The notes beneath the pieces were generated by a model, which saw only the letters and a list, made by a program, of their open reading frames with translations, did not search any database and had not been told where the DNA came from. Shown here piece by piece: positions 1 to 10,500 of a stretch of DNA of 29,953 nucleotides. Location: assembly GCA_023436825.1 (NCBI GenBank), contig JAEZHS010000358.1:1-29953 (forward strand), read 5' to 3'. A program made the position numbers and the translations under genes. This stretch comes from Pseudomonadota bacterium. GTDB lineage: Bacteria; Pseudomonadota; Alphaproteobacteria; Reyranellales; Reyranellaceae. The stretch's first letter is position 1, and each line of letters starts with the position of its first letter.

Positions 1-1150
1 GGACGGTAGGTGTCGCCTGGATCAGTGGTGTCGGCATGCCATGCCCTCTGTCAACCTGCTTCAGCTCTTCGACGACCTCGTTGACCGTTTGACAGCGCAA
101 CTCGCCACCGGCGCGGTCGCACGCACGCGCCAGGCAATCGAAGATCGCGGCCACGGCCGGATGGCAATGCGGAATGCCCGGTCCCGTACCCGGCGCGTGG
201 TAGTCAGCTCTCATGGAGTGGGCGTGGGTCTTGATGAACAGTTGTCCACCAAGGGTCACGGATTTTGCAAGCCATGTCGAAACGACCGGCTCCGTATTCT
301 TCAAATAGGCCAGGGTCGAGATTGAATGGTAGTCGAGCGAGGACTGATGCGCCTTGATCGGTGAATTCCAGATCAGGAAGCGATCGGGGCGCATGATGTT
401 GCTGCCGGCTGCCACCGCTTGAGGGTCGGAGCGCGCATCGTCGTAGGCGCGGGCAAGGTCGATCGGCAGGCAGGTGAATGGCGCTTCCAGCTTGGGGTCG
501 CAGTAGCTGCGGCCGGCCGGAAAGGAAAAGTCGCCGAAGCCGCCGTGCCGAACAAGCAGCGCCAGCTCATCGCTGACGTGGCAAATCAGCGGATCGGATG
601 CATTGAGTGCCCAGTTGCCATGGACGAAGGCCCAACGCTCGAACGGCATGCCGATCTCGCGGCCGATTGTCTCCTTGCTCAGTCTGAGATGCAGGTCGAG
701 CCGGCTGCTGTCCTTTTCCGCGGTGCTCCTGGAGTTTACCCACCGCGAAACCGGATGGTCGAAATGCGAGGTATTGCGCGTCCAGAACTCGTGATGGACG
801 TGCAGATGGATCTCATGGCCGTCGGCGACCAGCGGACGCATCGCGTCGGCGGCGAGCTTTTCCTGCCGTGCCGAGCGCGCATTGAAGACCACCTCGTCTC
901 CCGGCGCGTGCTGATCGCCTCGATTGAGCGGTCCATCGGTCTGTAGGCGATACGGGACGAACACGTTGTAGAAGAGGCTGAGGCGCCGCGCGTAGGGAGA
1001 CGACCGGGCCATCTTGGCCATTTGGTCGACTGCCCGGGCGCTGGGTTCGTCGATGTTGTTCGACCACGGCTCGAAATGATCGGTGTGGAAATAGATCACC
1101 GACTTGCAGGCGCGCCTCTTCAGGATATCGGCCAGTGCGTCGATCGTCAT
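1..1150 (-). CDS. H-x-D-H deacetylase-like domain protein, 3' end outside the window
   Basis: The frame is open from an ATG at 1150 to the window edge, giving 383 visible codons with no stop. Residues 1-380 match the N-terminal domains of the proteins starting at 12500 and 17979. Shared landmarks are FHTDHFEPW (H22, D24, H25), a His cluster HLHVHHE (115-121), FVHGNWALNASDP, GDFSFPAGR, FLIWNSP and KTHAHSM (307-313). The spacing of His/Asp clusters suggests a metal-dependent carbohydrate deacetylase/hydrolase barrel (NodB/CE4-like superfamily), but the canonical TFDD motif is absent, so enzyme class is inference. The start codon overlaps the upstream gene's stop as ATGA, implying translational coupling with the TPR-glycosyltransferase. 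The last visible residues (GHGMPTPLIQATPT) look like a linker, so further domains, perhaps methyltransferase modules as in its paralogues, may lie beyond the edge. Confidence 0.85.
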   Translation of the reverse strand, partial: MTIDALADILKRRACKSVIYFHTDHFEPWSNNIDEPSARAVDQMAKMARSSPYARRLSLFYNVFVPYRLQTDGPLNRGDQHAPGDEVVFNARSARQEKLAADAMRPLVADGHEIHLHVHHEFWTRNTSHFDHPVSRWVNSRSTAEKDSSRLDLHLRLSKETIGREIGMPFERWAFVHGNWALNASDPLICHVSDELALLVRHGGFGDFSFPAGRSYCDPKLEAPFTCLPIDLARAYDDARSDPQAVAAGSNIMRPDRFLIWNSPIKAHQSSLDYHSISTLAYLKNTEPVVSTWLAKSVTLGGQLFIKTHAHSMRADYHAPGTGPGIPHCHPAVAAIFDCLARACDRAGGELRCQTVNEVVEELKQVDRGHGMPTPLIQATPTV

Positions 1151-3927
1151 TGGTCGATGCCGTAAACTGCGAGCGTTCGCTGCACCATCGCTGCCATGCT
1201 GAACCGCTGGCGGACGAAGGACGGGGCTTCGGCCTGGGCATTGGCAATCCAGCCCGGTTCCTTCAGGCAGCGATCGACATGGTCGGCAAGGGCGCCGGCG
1301 AGCTCGGAAGGCTCGTTGCAGCGGACCGCCCAACCGGTGACGCCGTCAGCGATTGTCTCGCCGACGCCGCCGACGTCGGGGGCCACCACGGGAACGCCTA
1401 GAGACTGCGCTTCGAGCAGGACGTTGGGCAGGCCTTCATGCCGCGAGGTCAGCAACACCACATCCATTGCCTTGTAGCAGGAGCCGATTTCGTCCTCCCG
1501 TCCAGGGAGATGTAGCCGATCGGCAATGCCGACGCGAGCCGCCCGCTCCTGCATGTCGGTCCGCATGGGCCCATCGCCGTAGACGATGAAATGCGCCCGC
1601 GACTGGCGCCGCGCGATGACGGCCGCTGTGTCTACCCACAGCAGCGGGCGCTTCTCCTCGCTCATTCGAAAGGCGCTGCCGATCACGGGAGCATCGGGGG
1701 GGATCCCGAGCTCCTCGCGCACCGCGCGGGTGCGGCGCGGATCGACGCTTCGGGCAAGCTGGTCGAAGTCGATGCCGTTGTAGACGACCTCGATGGTGGA
1801 GGGATCGATGCCCAGCCAGTCCGCATAGTCGCGGGCGCCGGCAAGGCTGTTGTTGCTGACGACGACGGCGGGATGTCCCAGCACCGCCTGGTAGCCCTCC
1901 TGCATGAACCGCTTGAGGCGGCGGCGAGGGTTGTCCGGGCGAACGCTGCGCGTGCCCAGCACCACGCGGGGCACGCCGGCCAGGAGAGCGGCGACGACGG
2001 CGGTCAGGTTGGTGGCGTCCTGCCAGGCATGCACCACCTGTGGCCGACGACGCGTGAACTCCCTCATCCAGAATGCAATCAAGCCCGCCATATCCGGCGG
2101 GAACGACCGGACGATACGCGAGAACGGGGCGAACTCCGGCAAGAGCAGCCAGGAATCGAGGGCATTTTCCGGTGGCGTTACCACCGCCACCGACTTTTCC
2201 GCCAACAGCGGCAGGAAGAAATCCCGCTGCGTGCGCCGCGACAGGGAAATGCAGAACAAGGCAAGGTCGAAGGGCGACGTCGAATCGCTTAGACCGCGCA
2301 GCAGATTGACAACTTGCCGCTCCGCGCCGCCGGGAGCGAGTGAGGAAGTAATCGAGATGATTCGGCGGGGAACCGGCTCATAGGCGGCGATCGCCGTATC
2401 GGCGATCTCACGGACGATCCGGAACAGTCGCTCGGGAATCAGTACGTCGCCGGCATTGATGGGCGCCGTGGCCAGGGCAACGTGATCGACGCCGATCAGG
2501 TTCAGGGTATGCACCGTGTCGACGAGCTGCTTTGCCACCCTGACATCCGAAGGCTTGAGCTCCCGGCTGGCCAGAAGATGGTGGAACGCACCGTCGACCA
2601 CTCCTTGCCGGAAGTAGTGCTGGCCGAGGCGCGCCTGGTGGGCTGCCTCGCCTGGCTCAGCGGCAATTGCTCGTTCGAAGTGGCTCACGGCGCGGTCATG
2701 GAACTGCGCCGCCTGGGCGGCGAGGCCGAGCTTGACCCACGATGCGACGGTGGGCGGTAAGGCCGCCTCGGCAGCGTCGAGTGCCGCGAGCGCCTCGGCA
2801 TCACGCTCGGCGCTGGCCAGCATGAAAATGAGTTCGGACCACGCGTCTGCGTTGTTGGGCGTCTGGGCGCAGACCTTGCTCCATGCCTCGATCGCCTCCT
2901 GGGTGCGCCCAAGCTGTCTTAGCAGTCGTCCGCTGTAGAGCAACGCGTTGGCATTGCTCGGGTCCAGAACGAGGACCTTCGTGTATGCGGCAAGGGCCTC
3001 ATCGACGCGATCGAGGGCCTGCAGACTGCGGCCTAGGCCGACGAGGACGTCGGGCCGCTGGGAATTGATGCTGTGGAGCGTTTCGAAAGTGGTGGCGGCA
3101 ACGCTCCACTTGGCTTGAGCGAATGTCAGCCGCGCCAGGCCCATCAGCGCAGAGGCATCCAGCGGTGCCCGCTTCAGCGCCGCGCGATATTCGGCTTCGG
3201 CCTCCATGGGACGTCGGGCGCGCTCCAGCAACGCGGCCCGTTGGACCAAGGCGAGGGGCGAACTGGTTTCGCGTTCGGCAACCAGCCGCCAGAGGTCCAA
3301 GGCCTGCTCGAGCCGGCCTGGATCCCGCGACAGCAGCTGTGCCAGGCGCTGCAGGGCGTTGCGGTCCTGCGGGTCCCGTTCGAGGAGCCGCCGATAGACC
3401 TGTTCTGCCCGGTCCCAATCGGTCGCTTGCTCATGTTGGCGAGCCAGTGCGAGCTCCAAAGCGACGCCTTGCGGGCTCGCCTTGGCAAGACCGGGGACTG
3501 ACGGCGCAGTCGGGGAGCGAGGAATGGTGACCGGGGCAACGTACCGGCGGTCCAGGACCGCGCTGAGTTCGGCGATGGCTTCGATAGCCTTGTCATGCCC
3601 CGGAGCAAGTCCCAGGACATGATGGTACTGGTCCAGGGCCTCCTCGAGTCGGCCGCTGCGATGGAGGGCTCGTGCCAGCTGGAACGCCGGTCCCGTGCGC
3701 TGCGGCGAAACGTCGACCATGCGTCGCCAGATATCGACTGCTTCCTCGAACCGGCGTTCGCGCAGGAGCAGCCGCCCCAATCCGATGAGGGCTGACGCTC
3801 TTCGCGGATGCCGCGCCAGAAGCCGGCGGTAAATCCGCTCGGCAGCGCCAGGGCGCCCGGCGCGTTCGTGGCGGTCGGCAAGCAGCACGGGCCATTCCCG
3901 CGGATCCAGGACGTCCCGCAGCAGCAT
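1147..3927 (-). CDS. TPR-repeat protein fused to a GT4-family glycosyltransferase (926 aa)
   Basis: Residues 1 to about 430 are TPR-type helical repeats (for example RRLLERDPQDRNALQRLAQL and AYTKVLVLDPSNANALLYSG). From about 525 onward is a GT-B fold of family GT4: SLAPGGAERQVVNLLRGL at the start of the donor/acceptor cleft, VVYNGIDF at the linker, and EGLPNVLLE (E831 and E839, the E-x7-E nucleotide-sugar signature). Such proteins transfer a sugar from a nucleotide-sugar donor in the cytoplasm; TPR arrays usually bind protein partners or acceptors. It is homologous along its length to the 1624-residue protein starting at 7595 but lacks most of that protein's central TPRs and all its 21-residue repeats. 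The downstream gene overlaps by four bases. ATG at 3927 lies directly after an in-frame-independent TGA and has only a weak purine-rich upstream stretch. Sugar and acceptor are unknown. Confidence 0.93.
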   Translation of the reverse strand: MLLRDVLDPREWPVLLADRHERAGRPGAAERIYRRLLARHPRRASALIGLGRLLLRERRFEEAVDIWRRMVDVSPQRTGPAFQLARALHRSGRLEEALDQYHHVLGLAPGHDKAIEAIAELSAVLDRRYVAPVTIPRSPTAPSVPGLAKASPQGVALELALARQHEQATDWDRAEQVYRRLLERDPQDRNALQRLAQLLSRDPGRLEQALDLWRLVAERETSSPLALVQRAALLERARRPMEAEAEYRAALKRAPLDASALMGLARLTFAQAKWSVAATTFETLHSINSQRPDVLVGLGRSLQALDRVDEALAAYTKVLVLDPSNANALLYSGRLLRQLGRTQEAIEAWSKVCAQTPNNADAWSELIFMLASAERDAEALAALDAAEAALPPTVASWVKLGLAAQAAQFHDRAVSHFERAIAAEPGEAAHQARLGQHYFRQGVVDGAFHHLLASRELKPSDVRVAKQLVDTVHTLNLIGVDHVALATAPINAGDVLIPERLFRIVREIADTAIAAYEPVPRRIISITSSLAPGGAERQVVNLLRGLSDSTSPFDLALFCISLSRRTQRDFFLPLLAEKSVAVVTPPENALDSWLLLPEFAPFSRIVRSFPPDMAGLIAFWMREFTRRRPQVVHAWQDATNLTAVVAALLAGVPRVVLGTRSVRPDNPRRRLKRFMQEGYQAVLGHPAVVVSNNSLAGARDYADWLGIDPSTIEVVYNGIDFDQLARSVDPRRTRAVREELGIPPDAPVIGSAFRMSEEKRPLLWVDTAAVIARRQSRAHFIVYGDGPMRTDMQERAARVGIADRLHLPGREDEIGSCYKAMDVVLLTSRHEGLPNVLLEAQSLGVPVVAPDVGGVGETIADGVTGWAVRCNEPSELAGALADHVDRCLKEPGWIANAQAEAPSFVRQRFSMAAMVQRTLAVYGIDQ

Positions 3928-4073
3928 TCAGCGCTCGGTTCCCGCCTGGCAAGATTGCCGGTCTAACTGTGGGCTACGCACCAGCGCTTTCTACGTCAAT
4001 TGGCGGACCGGCGCACTACTTTGGGGCGTTCCGCCGTGGCAAAGGATTGCTCGCATCGTGGGGAGCCGCCACA

Positions 4074-5666
4074 GTGCCGAGCATGGCAACGGATCTCGAA
4101 AAACAGGCTTCGGCCCAAGCCTTTGCGCTTTTGCCGCCGTTTCGCCGAGAAGGCGCCGCAGGCTGGATTGCCGACCTGCCTGCCGAGCTTCGGTCGCTAA
4201 CGGACAACAACGAGCAGCCTTATCGCTCGCTGCTCCGCCTGTTCGAGGATGGACGGGCCTTGGTGCCGCCGCACGCCGGTCACGCGACGATCCGGACCGG
4301 CGGTCGGGGTGCGTATTCGTTCTGGATGGATGTCTTGTACTTTTCGACGTCCGACGGCAGCGATCCGAACACAAACGGACGTTCCTACACGGCGGTATTG
4401 GGCCAGTCCGCGCCGGGCCCGTCTGAGCTCCAGCCCTGGCCCCACGAGCCCGAGCCTGAATGGACCAGGCCCGACCGGCCCTTGCGCTGCGCCGTCATCG
4501 GTCTGGGAAATCGTGGCCTGGGCCTTGCGCGGCTCGCTGAGAGCTTCGCCGGCGTCGAGATCAGCTGGTGCGTGGACCGCTCGCCGCAGCGGGTGAGGGA
4601 AGCGCTCAAGCTGTTCGGCACGAATGCGCGCGGCACGACGGAGGTCGCGGTGCCGCTGGGTGACGCGAACGTGGATATCGTCTTCGTAACCGTACCGGAC
4701 CACCTCCATCGAGACGTCGCCGTGCCTGCCTTCGCCGCGGGCAAGCATGTCTTTCTCGAGAAGCCGTTGGCTACGACGGCCATCGATGCGACCGCCATCC
4801 TGGCAGCGTGGAAGCAAAGCGGGCGCGTCCTGCAGTTGGGGTATGTGCTCCGCCAGGCGCCGTTCTATGCAGCAATCCGCGAGGTCTTGCGCAAGAATAT
4901 GCTTGGGCCGATTCGCCTCGCCGGCCTGACGGAACAGCTCGCCGTTCGCCATGGCGGTAGCTTCATGAGACGGTGGCACGCCCAGAGTGCCAGATCGGGC
5001 GGCTTGCTGGTCCACAAGGCATGCCACGATCTCGATATCGTCTGCTGGCTGCTCGATAGCCGTCCCCGGTTCGTCAGCAGCTTTGGCGGCCTCGACACGT
5101 TCGCCGGGCCACCGCCGGCGATGTTCTGCTCCCAATGCGACCGTCGGGCCGTATGCCCGTATGTTGACACCGGCCTTTATGAGCGTCGCACGCCGGAGGA
5201 GGCGGCAGATCCGACTGCCTACGGTCTCGATCGCTGCGTCTTTCGCACGGACAAGGACATCGTCGACAACCAGGTGGTTTCGTTCGTCCTTGAGAACGGC
5301 GTCCGCGGAACGTTTCACCTCGCCATGCAGGGACCTGTTCGCAGCGAGCGACGGATCACCCTGATCGGGGATCGTGCCCGTCTTGAGGGTCTCTTCGAAG
5401 CCGGGAGCTTCACCGTGACCTTCACCGATTCCGGTCGGCCGCCGTTCGTCTGGTCGGCTGACGCCCGCGCCCGCGGCTCGCACGGCGGCGGCGATCGTGT
5501 GACGATGCAGGCATTCATGAATGCCTGCGCCGGACGGGGACCGCCGCCTGTCACCTCGTCAGAAGAGGCCTTACGCGGCCTCGTCTTTGCCTTGGCGGCA
5601 GAAAAGGCCCGCAAGGGCGAGCTTCTCGTCCGTCTCGAAAGGCAGGACTTCGAGCTCGTAGCCTGA
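4074..5666 (+). CDS. Gfo/Idh/MocA-family NAD(P)-dependent oxidoreductase with an extra N-terminal module
   Basis: A Rossmann domain begins with CAVIGLGNRGLG (G143 on this start), followed by the family signature EKPLA (E229, K230, P231) and a HDLD segment (H318-D321) typical of the substrate domain. The family oxidises or epimerises sugars, often nucleotide-sugars. A Cys-rich insert (CSQC, then VCPY and RCVF) is also seen in many relatives. About 115 residues precede the Rossmann fold and hold a conserved-looking segment, LLRLFEDG to LYFSTSDGSDPNTNGR, that is not part of the enzyme fold. GTG 4074 was chosen because GGGGAG at 4060-4065 sits 8 bases upstream; ATG 4083 is an alternative, and GTG 3969 extends the frame but lacks a binding site. 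The gene converges on the TPR gene with a 4-base gap. Probable role: making or modifying a sugar precursor for the locus. Confidence 0.9.
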   Translation: MPSMATDLEKQASAQAFALLPPFRREGAAGWIADLPAELRSLTDNNEQPYRSLLRLFEDGRALVPPHAGHATIRTGGRGAYSFWMDVLYFSTSDGSDPNTNGRSYTAVLGQSAPGPSELQPWPHEPEPEWTRPDRPLRCAVIGLGNRGLGLARLAESFAGVEISWCVDRSPQRVREALKLFGTNARGTTEVAVPLGDANVDIVFVTVPDHLHRDVAVPAFAAGKHVFLEKPLATTAIDATAILAAWKQSGRVLQLGYVLRQAPFYAAIREVLRKNMLGPIRLAGLTEQLAVRHGGSFMRRWHAQSARSGGLLVHKACHDLDIVCWLLDSRPRFVSSFGGLDTFAGPPPAMFCSQCDRRAVCPYVDTGLYERRTPEEAADPTAYGLDRCVFRTDKDIVDNQVVSFVLENGVRGTFHLAMQGPVRSERRITLIGDRARLEGLFEAGSFTVTFTDSGRPPFVWSADARARGSHGGGDRVTMQAFMNACAGRGPPPVTSSEEALRGLVFALAAEKARKGELLVRLERQDFELVA

Positions 5667-5670
5667 CGGC

Positions 5671-7395
5671 CTAGCGGGCCGCCGTTGCACTGCCGCCGTT
5701 CGCCGGCGGAAGTGCTTTCAGGAACTCCGCTACTTCCGCTGCCTCGCGCAGTTCCGGATCCAGCCTCAGGGCCTTTTCCGCCGCGTTCAGGCCGCGGTCG
5801 CGGATCTTCAGCGATCGGCAGCAACGGGCGACCTGCAGATGACTGTGGCTGTCGCCGGGGTTGCGCGCGCTGATGCTCTCCCACACGGGCAGGGCTTCGG
5901 CATAGGCGCGTGTCCTCATCAGCGTTCGGCCGAGCACCGTCGACGCATAGGAATCGCCCGGCGCCTTCTGGAGATAGCGGCGGCAAAGCTCCACCGCCGA
6001 GGTCGAGTTGGCATCCCATGCCTGGCGGATGTCGTCGCGTTGCCGACGCAGCAGGTCCCGGCGCAGTTGCTGGATCTCGCTGTCGCTGGGGCGGATCGAC
6101 AGGACAGCCTCGCTGAGATCCCACGCGAGGTCGATGTCTCCGGCCGACGCAGCCTGCCGAGCGTCGCGCACGAGCGGGGCATGAAGGGAAGCAATCGACG
6201 CCTCGGCCTCCCGCTTCACGTCGGAATCGCTCAATGCCCTGGCCTTCTGGAAGGCTCTCAAGGCGCCAAGGCGATCGCCGGCATGGTTCTGCGCCAAGCC
6301 ATAGGTCAGCCAGCTGCTGGCATCCTTGGCATTGAGCTCGGTGCAGCGGCGGAAAGCATCGCCGGCCTCCGCGATATTGCCACGCGTGAACTGGGCGCGA
6401 CCGACGGTCTGCCAGGCCTCGAAACACTCCGGGTTGATGCGCGCCGCCATCATCCCGTGCTCGACGGCGCCGTCGAAGTCGCGGCTGTTGAAGGTTTCGC
6501 GCATGGCCACGAGGCTGGGTGCGCATAGCTTGTCCAGGGCCCGCTGGGCGCTGCTGTCCGCCGGCTTTACGACCCTGGCGGCGCGATAGTAGGCGGCGGC
6601 CTCCAGCTCGCGCGACGCAAGCTCCTGCTCGAGGGCGGCCATCAACCAGCCAGAGTAGGTCTTGTTGACGATTTCAGTCAGCGCCGGGTCGCTTGCGAAC
6701 TTGCCCTGGAGCGACGCCAGCAGACGTGCCGCGCCTTCGTGGTCGAGTTCCTGAAGGAGCCGCGACAGCGCTGTCAGCGCACGACCCCGGTCGATGGCGA
6801 AGAGGCCGACGAGAAGGGAGTCTGAGGCCTCTTCCCAACCCGTTTCCAGGCTGGCACTGACTGCAATTTGCAGCGGTTCGGCGTCGGTCCGACGTTCGGC
6901 GGCCTGCTTGGCCCAGTCCAGGGCTTGGGCGTATCGTTGACGGCGAAGGTGAATCCGCGCCGCCTGCAAGGCCGCTTCTGCGTCGCTTGGGTTGGTGCGC
7001 CCGAGGCGCTCCCAATAGCGGAGTGCCACGTTTTCGTCGCGCGTCAGGTTGCCGATGCGACCGCCGGTGCGCAGCGCCTCCACGTTGTCGTTGGCGATGG
7101 CCAGGACCTTGTCGACCGCCCGGAGAGCCTCGGCATGGTTGCCGTCGCGGAACTTCATCCTCAGGTCGAAGATCGCCGATTCGAGCGGTAGCAGATTGAT
7201 TTCCTGCAGCTTTTCGATCAAGGGTTGCAGGACGGACGTGTTCCGATCCCTGTCGAGTTGGTCGAGAAGCGGCAGAAGCGCCCGCGGCTCGCCAGAGAGT
7301 TCTTCCCGGCACGACTGGATCGTCGACGCGGCGTTTTCGACTTCTCCGGCGGCCAACATTTGCTGCAATTTTTGCAGCGTGCCCTCGACGGTCAT
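5671..7395 (-). CDS. TPR-repeat protein without an enzymatic domain (574 aa)
   Basis: The protein is helical repeats throughout, with clear TPR units such as AWQTVGRAQFTRGNIAEAGDAF (about 310-345) and SWLTYGLAQNHAGDRLGALRAF (about 345-380), and again near the C-terminus (PVWESISARNPGDSHSHLQVA). No signal peptide, membrane segment or catalytic motif is visible, so it is probably a cytoplasmic scaffold. Its repeats resemble those of the two TPR-GT4 proteins that flank it, but no glycosyltransferase half is attached. Translation should be efficient: GGGGGAGGT ends about 4 bases before the ATG. It is divergent from the 1624-residue gene with a 199-base gap and convergent with the oxidoreductase gene. 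The role is inferred only: organising glycosyltransferases or acceptor proteins. Confidence 0.87.
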   Translation of the reverse strand: MTVEGTLQKLQQMLAAGEVENAASTIQSCREELSGEPRALLPLLDQLDRDRNTSVLQPLIEKLQEINLLPLESAIFDLRMKFRDGNHAEALRAVDKVLAIANDNVEALRTGGRIGNLTRDENVALRYWERLGRTNPSDAEAALQAARIHLRRQRYAQALDWAKQAAERRTDAEPLQIAVSASLETGWEEASDSLLVGLFAIDRGRALTALSRLLQELDHEGAARLLASLQGKFASDPALTEIVNKTYSGWLMAALEQELASRELEAAAYYRAARVVKPADSSAQRALDKLCAPSLVAMRETFNSRDFDGAVEHGMMAARINPECFEAWQTVGRAQFTRGNIAEAGDAFRRCTELNAKDASSWLTYGLAQNHAGDRLGALRAFQKARALSDSDVKREAEASIASLHAPLVRDARQAASAGDIDLAWDLSEAVLSIRPSDSEIQQLRRDLLRRQRDDIRQAWDANSTSAVELCRRYLQKAPGDSYASTVLGRTLMRTRAYAEALPVWESISARNPGDSHSHLQVARCCRSLKIRDRGLNAAEKALRLDPELREAAEVAEFLKALPPANGGSATAAR

Positions 7396-7594
7396 GATAC
7401 CTCCCCCTTCATCGGCTTGGCCCGATGCTCAACCCGGACGCAAAAAACCAGAGGGATATGCTAGCGTCAAGGCGGCATCTGATCGCTGCCGGAGGCTTAC
7501 GAAAGCATTACAACTGGCGCGGGATCGAGCGGTAGTGTGCATGGCGCATCGTTCGCGATGATGAGGGAAGCGGTATTAGGGTACTGGCGGGAAG

Positions 7595-10500
7595 ATGAGC
7601 GAACTGGCGGACGACACCTCGGCCTTGTCGGGCGGCTACCGGCGGTTTTTCGCCGCCGAGTGGCATGTTCGTTTCGGCCAGCTTCGCGATCGCTTGGGCA
7701 ACGGAGTGGCGGCCGAGGCTCGCTACCGCAAGGCGTTGACCTACCGGCCAGGATGCTTGCGGGCTTTGAGCGGCCTTGGCCGTCTCCTCCTGCGCAATGG
7801 GCGCTACCATGAAGCGGTGGAGGTCTGGCGCCGCGTTGTCGCCACGAGCCCGACGTCCGTCGCCATGGCATTTCAGTTCTCGCGTGCCTTGCACCGCGCC
7901 GGCGAGATCGACCAGGCGATCAGCCAGTACCTGCGCGTCGTCACTCTGGCCCCGGCGCACGACAAGGCGTGCACCGCCCTGGAAGAATTGGCCGCTCGAT
8001 GTCTGCGTGCCGATATGGGGCGTACAGGCACGGATGGAATAACGCAGGCCTTGCAGATCGGTTTGCAACTGCTCGAGCGGCAACCGGACGCGCAGCGCTG
8101 CCGCGACGCTGCCCTGGCCATCGCCAGGACGATTTCCGCCGTCGGGGAGACCCTGCCCGCGCCGACGTCTGACCGCGCCCTGCGCTATTTCGAGGCTGCC
8201 CTGGAGCTCGCTCCTGATCTGGTCGAAGCACAGCGTGGCGCCGCACTTTGCTTCGAACGGAACGGCCACCTGGACAAGGCGCTTGCCATTCTGGACCGCC
8301 AGCTGGCGGCCAATCCGCTGTTGGTCGAGCCGCAGCTGCACCGGGACCGCATTCTCGCATCCATGGAAGTTCCGACGACTGCGCCGGTGCTGTCGCGAGA
8401 GACAATGCTGGCGCGGGCGCGCCGGTTGATCACGAGCGAGCCCGCAGATCCGCGGGAGCGCCAAGCCGTCCTTGCGCGGGCCCGGAGGCTGATGGCGGGC
8501 GAGGCGGCCGATCCACAGGAACGCCAAGCCGTCCTTGCCCGGGCCCGGAGGCTGATGGCGGGCGAGGCGGCCGATCCACAGGAACGCGAAGCCGTCCTTG
8601 CCCGGGCCCGGAGGCTGATGGCGGGCGAGGAGGCCGATCCACAGGAACGCGAAGCCGTCCTTGCCCGGGCCCGGAGGCTGATGGCGGGAGAGGCGGCCGA
8701 TCCGCGGGAGCGCGAAGCCGTCCTTGCGCGGGCCCGGAGGCTGATGGCGGGAGAGACGTCTGATCCGCAGGAGCGTGAAGCGATCCTTGCCCAGGCGCGG
8801 GGGCTGATGACGGGAGAGACGACCGATCCGCAGGAGCGCGAAGCGATCTTGGCGCAGGCGCGCCGGCTGCTCATCGGAGAGCCCGATGTAGCTGTTACGC
8901 TCGACCCGCAAGAACGCGCAGCCATCCTTGCCCAGGCGCGAGGGCTGTTCACGGGGGACGCCGCGACTCCGGAGGATCGAGACGTGCTTCTGGCGCGTGC
9001 CAAGAGGTTGCTGAGCGGCACCTCAGGAGATGCTGCCGGTTCGCTCGATCCAATGGACCGCGATGCCTTGATGGCGCAGGCTCGCCGCCTTGTAAGCGGG
9101 GCTGCAGCCGAGGCCGACAACGCCGCGGCCGATCGGAAGGCGATGGAACGCTTGCTCCGCTCGGCCCAGGCGGCCTTGACGGAGGGCAGGCTTGAGGAAG
9201 CCGCGGCGCTCTATGACGAGGTTTTGAGCCTCGGCGATGACCCCCGGGCGCTTCTTGGCGCGGCCCAGGTATACAGGCGCCAGCGCCGCTGGGGCGAAGC
9301 AGCCGATGTCCTGACACGCCTGGTCGTTCTTCAGCCGCGGTCCGTTCAGTCGAAGCGATGGCTGGCTCAGGCGTTGTTGCAGGATGGACAGTTGGCGGCC
9401 GCGGCTGCCGCCTACGTCGATCTCAGCATTCTCCAGCCCGATTCCAGCGATGTCTGGCAGTCGCTCGGGCAACTCCAGAAGCGCCTTGGCAACTGGTCGG
9501 GAGCCCGCGTTGCATGGACGCGCCTGATCGAGATCGATCCAGCCGCAGTTGGTCCTCGCTTCGAGTTGGCCTGGGCGTGCCATCAGGCAGGGGATGGTGA
9601 CGCAGCACGCACCCAGTTGCAGGAGATTCTGGTCCGCGATCCCGAGCACCGGCCGGCACTGACCTTGCTGGGACGCATGACGTCAGCAACGGATCCAGAC
9701 GACTCCCTAGTCTGTTGGGGCAAGCTTGCTGCTCTCGATCCGGCGGCAATCGAACCGCACCTGCAGATTGCCCGGATTCATCTGCGCCAACAGCGCTTGG
9801 AGCGGGCTGAATCGTCATTCCGCGCGGTGCTGGACCGGGATTCGCGCCATGCGGAATCCATGGCATCCATCGGCAGGATCTTGGCCGAACGGGACCCGGA
9901 GGAAGCCGTTCGCTACTTCCTGCGCTGGACTGAGCAGGACAACGAAGCCATCGGCCCCTGGCTTGCCATCGCACAGATGAGGTCACGCGCCCGGCAGGCG
10001 GACTTGGCGGAAGCAGCCTACCGTCGGGCCCTGGAGATCGATCCGCTGCATCAGGAGGCGCTTATGCGTCTCGGTCGCCTGCTGACGGAAGGGGGACAGC
10101 AGGAGGCGGCCTTGGAAGTGTGGTCGCGACTCGGGGAATTGTCTCCCAGGCAGGTCGAGCCCAAGCTGCAGGCGGGCCGCATCCTTTATGCTCGCCACGA
10201 CCCGCGAGCCGAGGATGCGCTTCGCGCGGTGCTGGCAATCGATCCGACGAACAGGCAGGCGCTACGGTACCTTGCGCAGTCATTGGGTCGTGCGCGAGGG
10301 ACTATCGATGCCGCCCTCGAAGTCTGGCAACAACTTGCCGACCTGGACTCCGATTCTGTCTTTCCGATCGCCCAGCGTGGTCGCCTGTTCGCCCGCCTCG
10401 GCCGCTTGGCCGACGCGGAGGCAGAGTACCGTCGTGCCCTTGCGCGCGACCCTCATGATCCCATGGCGCTTCGCGACTTGGCGCGCTTCTACCGTGTGCA

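Noticed and set aside
7442..7470. TTGACG on the minus strand as a promoter for the 574-aa TPR gene
   Set aside because: At 17-base spacing the -10 position is TTTTTT, which is too poor a match.
8393..9118. Possible CRISPR array or minisatellite outside coding DNA
   Set aside because: The units are contiguous with no unique spacers, and keep the reading frame of the TPR-GT4 gene.
8185..9120. 311-codon minus-strand frame of Ser/Arg/Ala-rich repeats
   Set aside because: Antisense reading of the 63-bp repeats; repeats of a multiple of three stay open in several frames.
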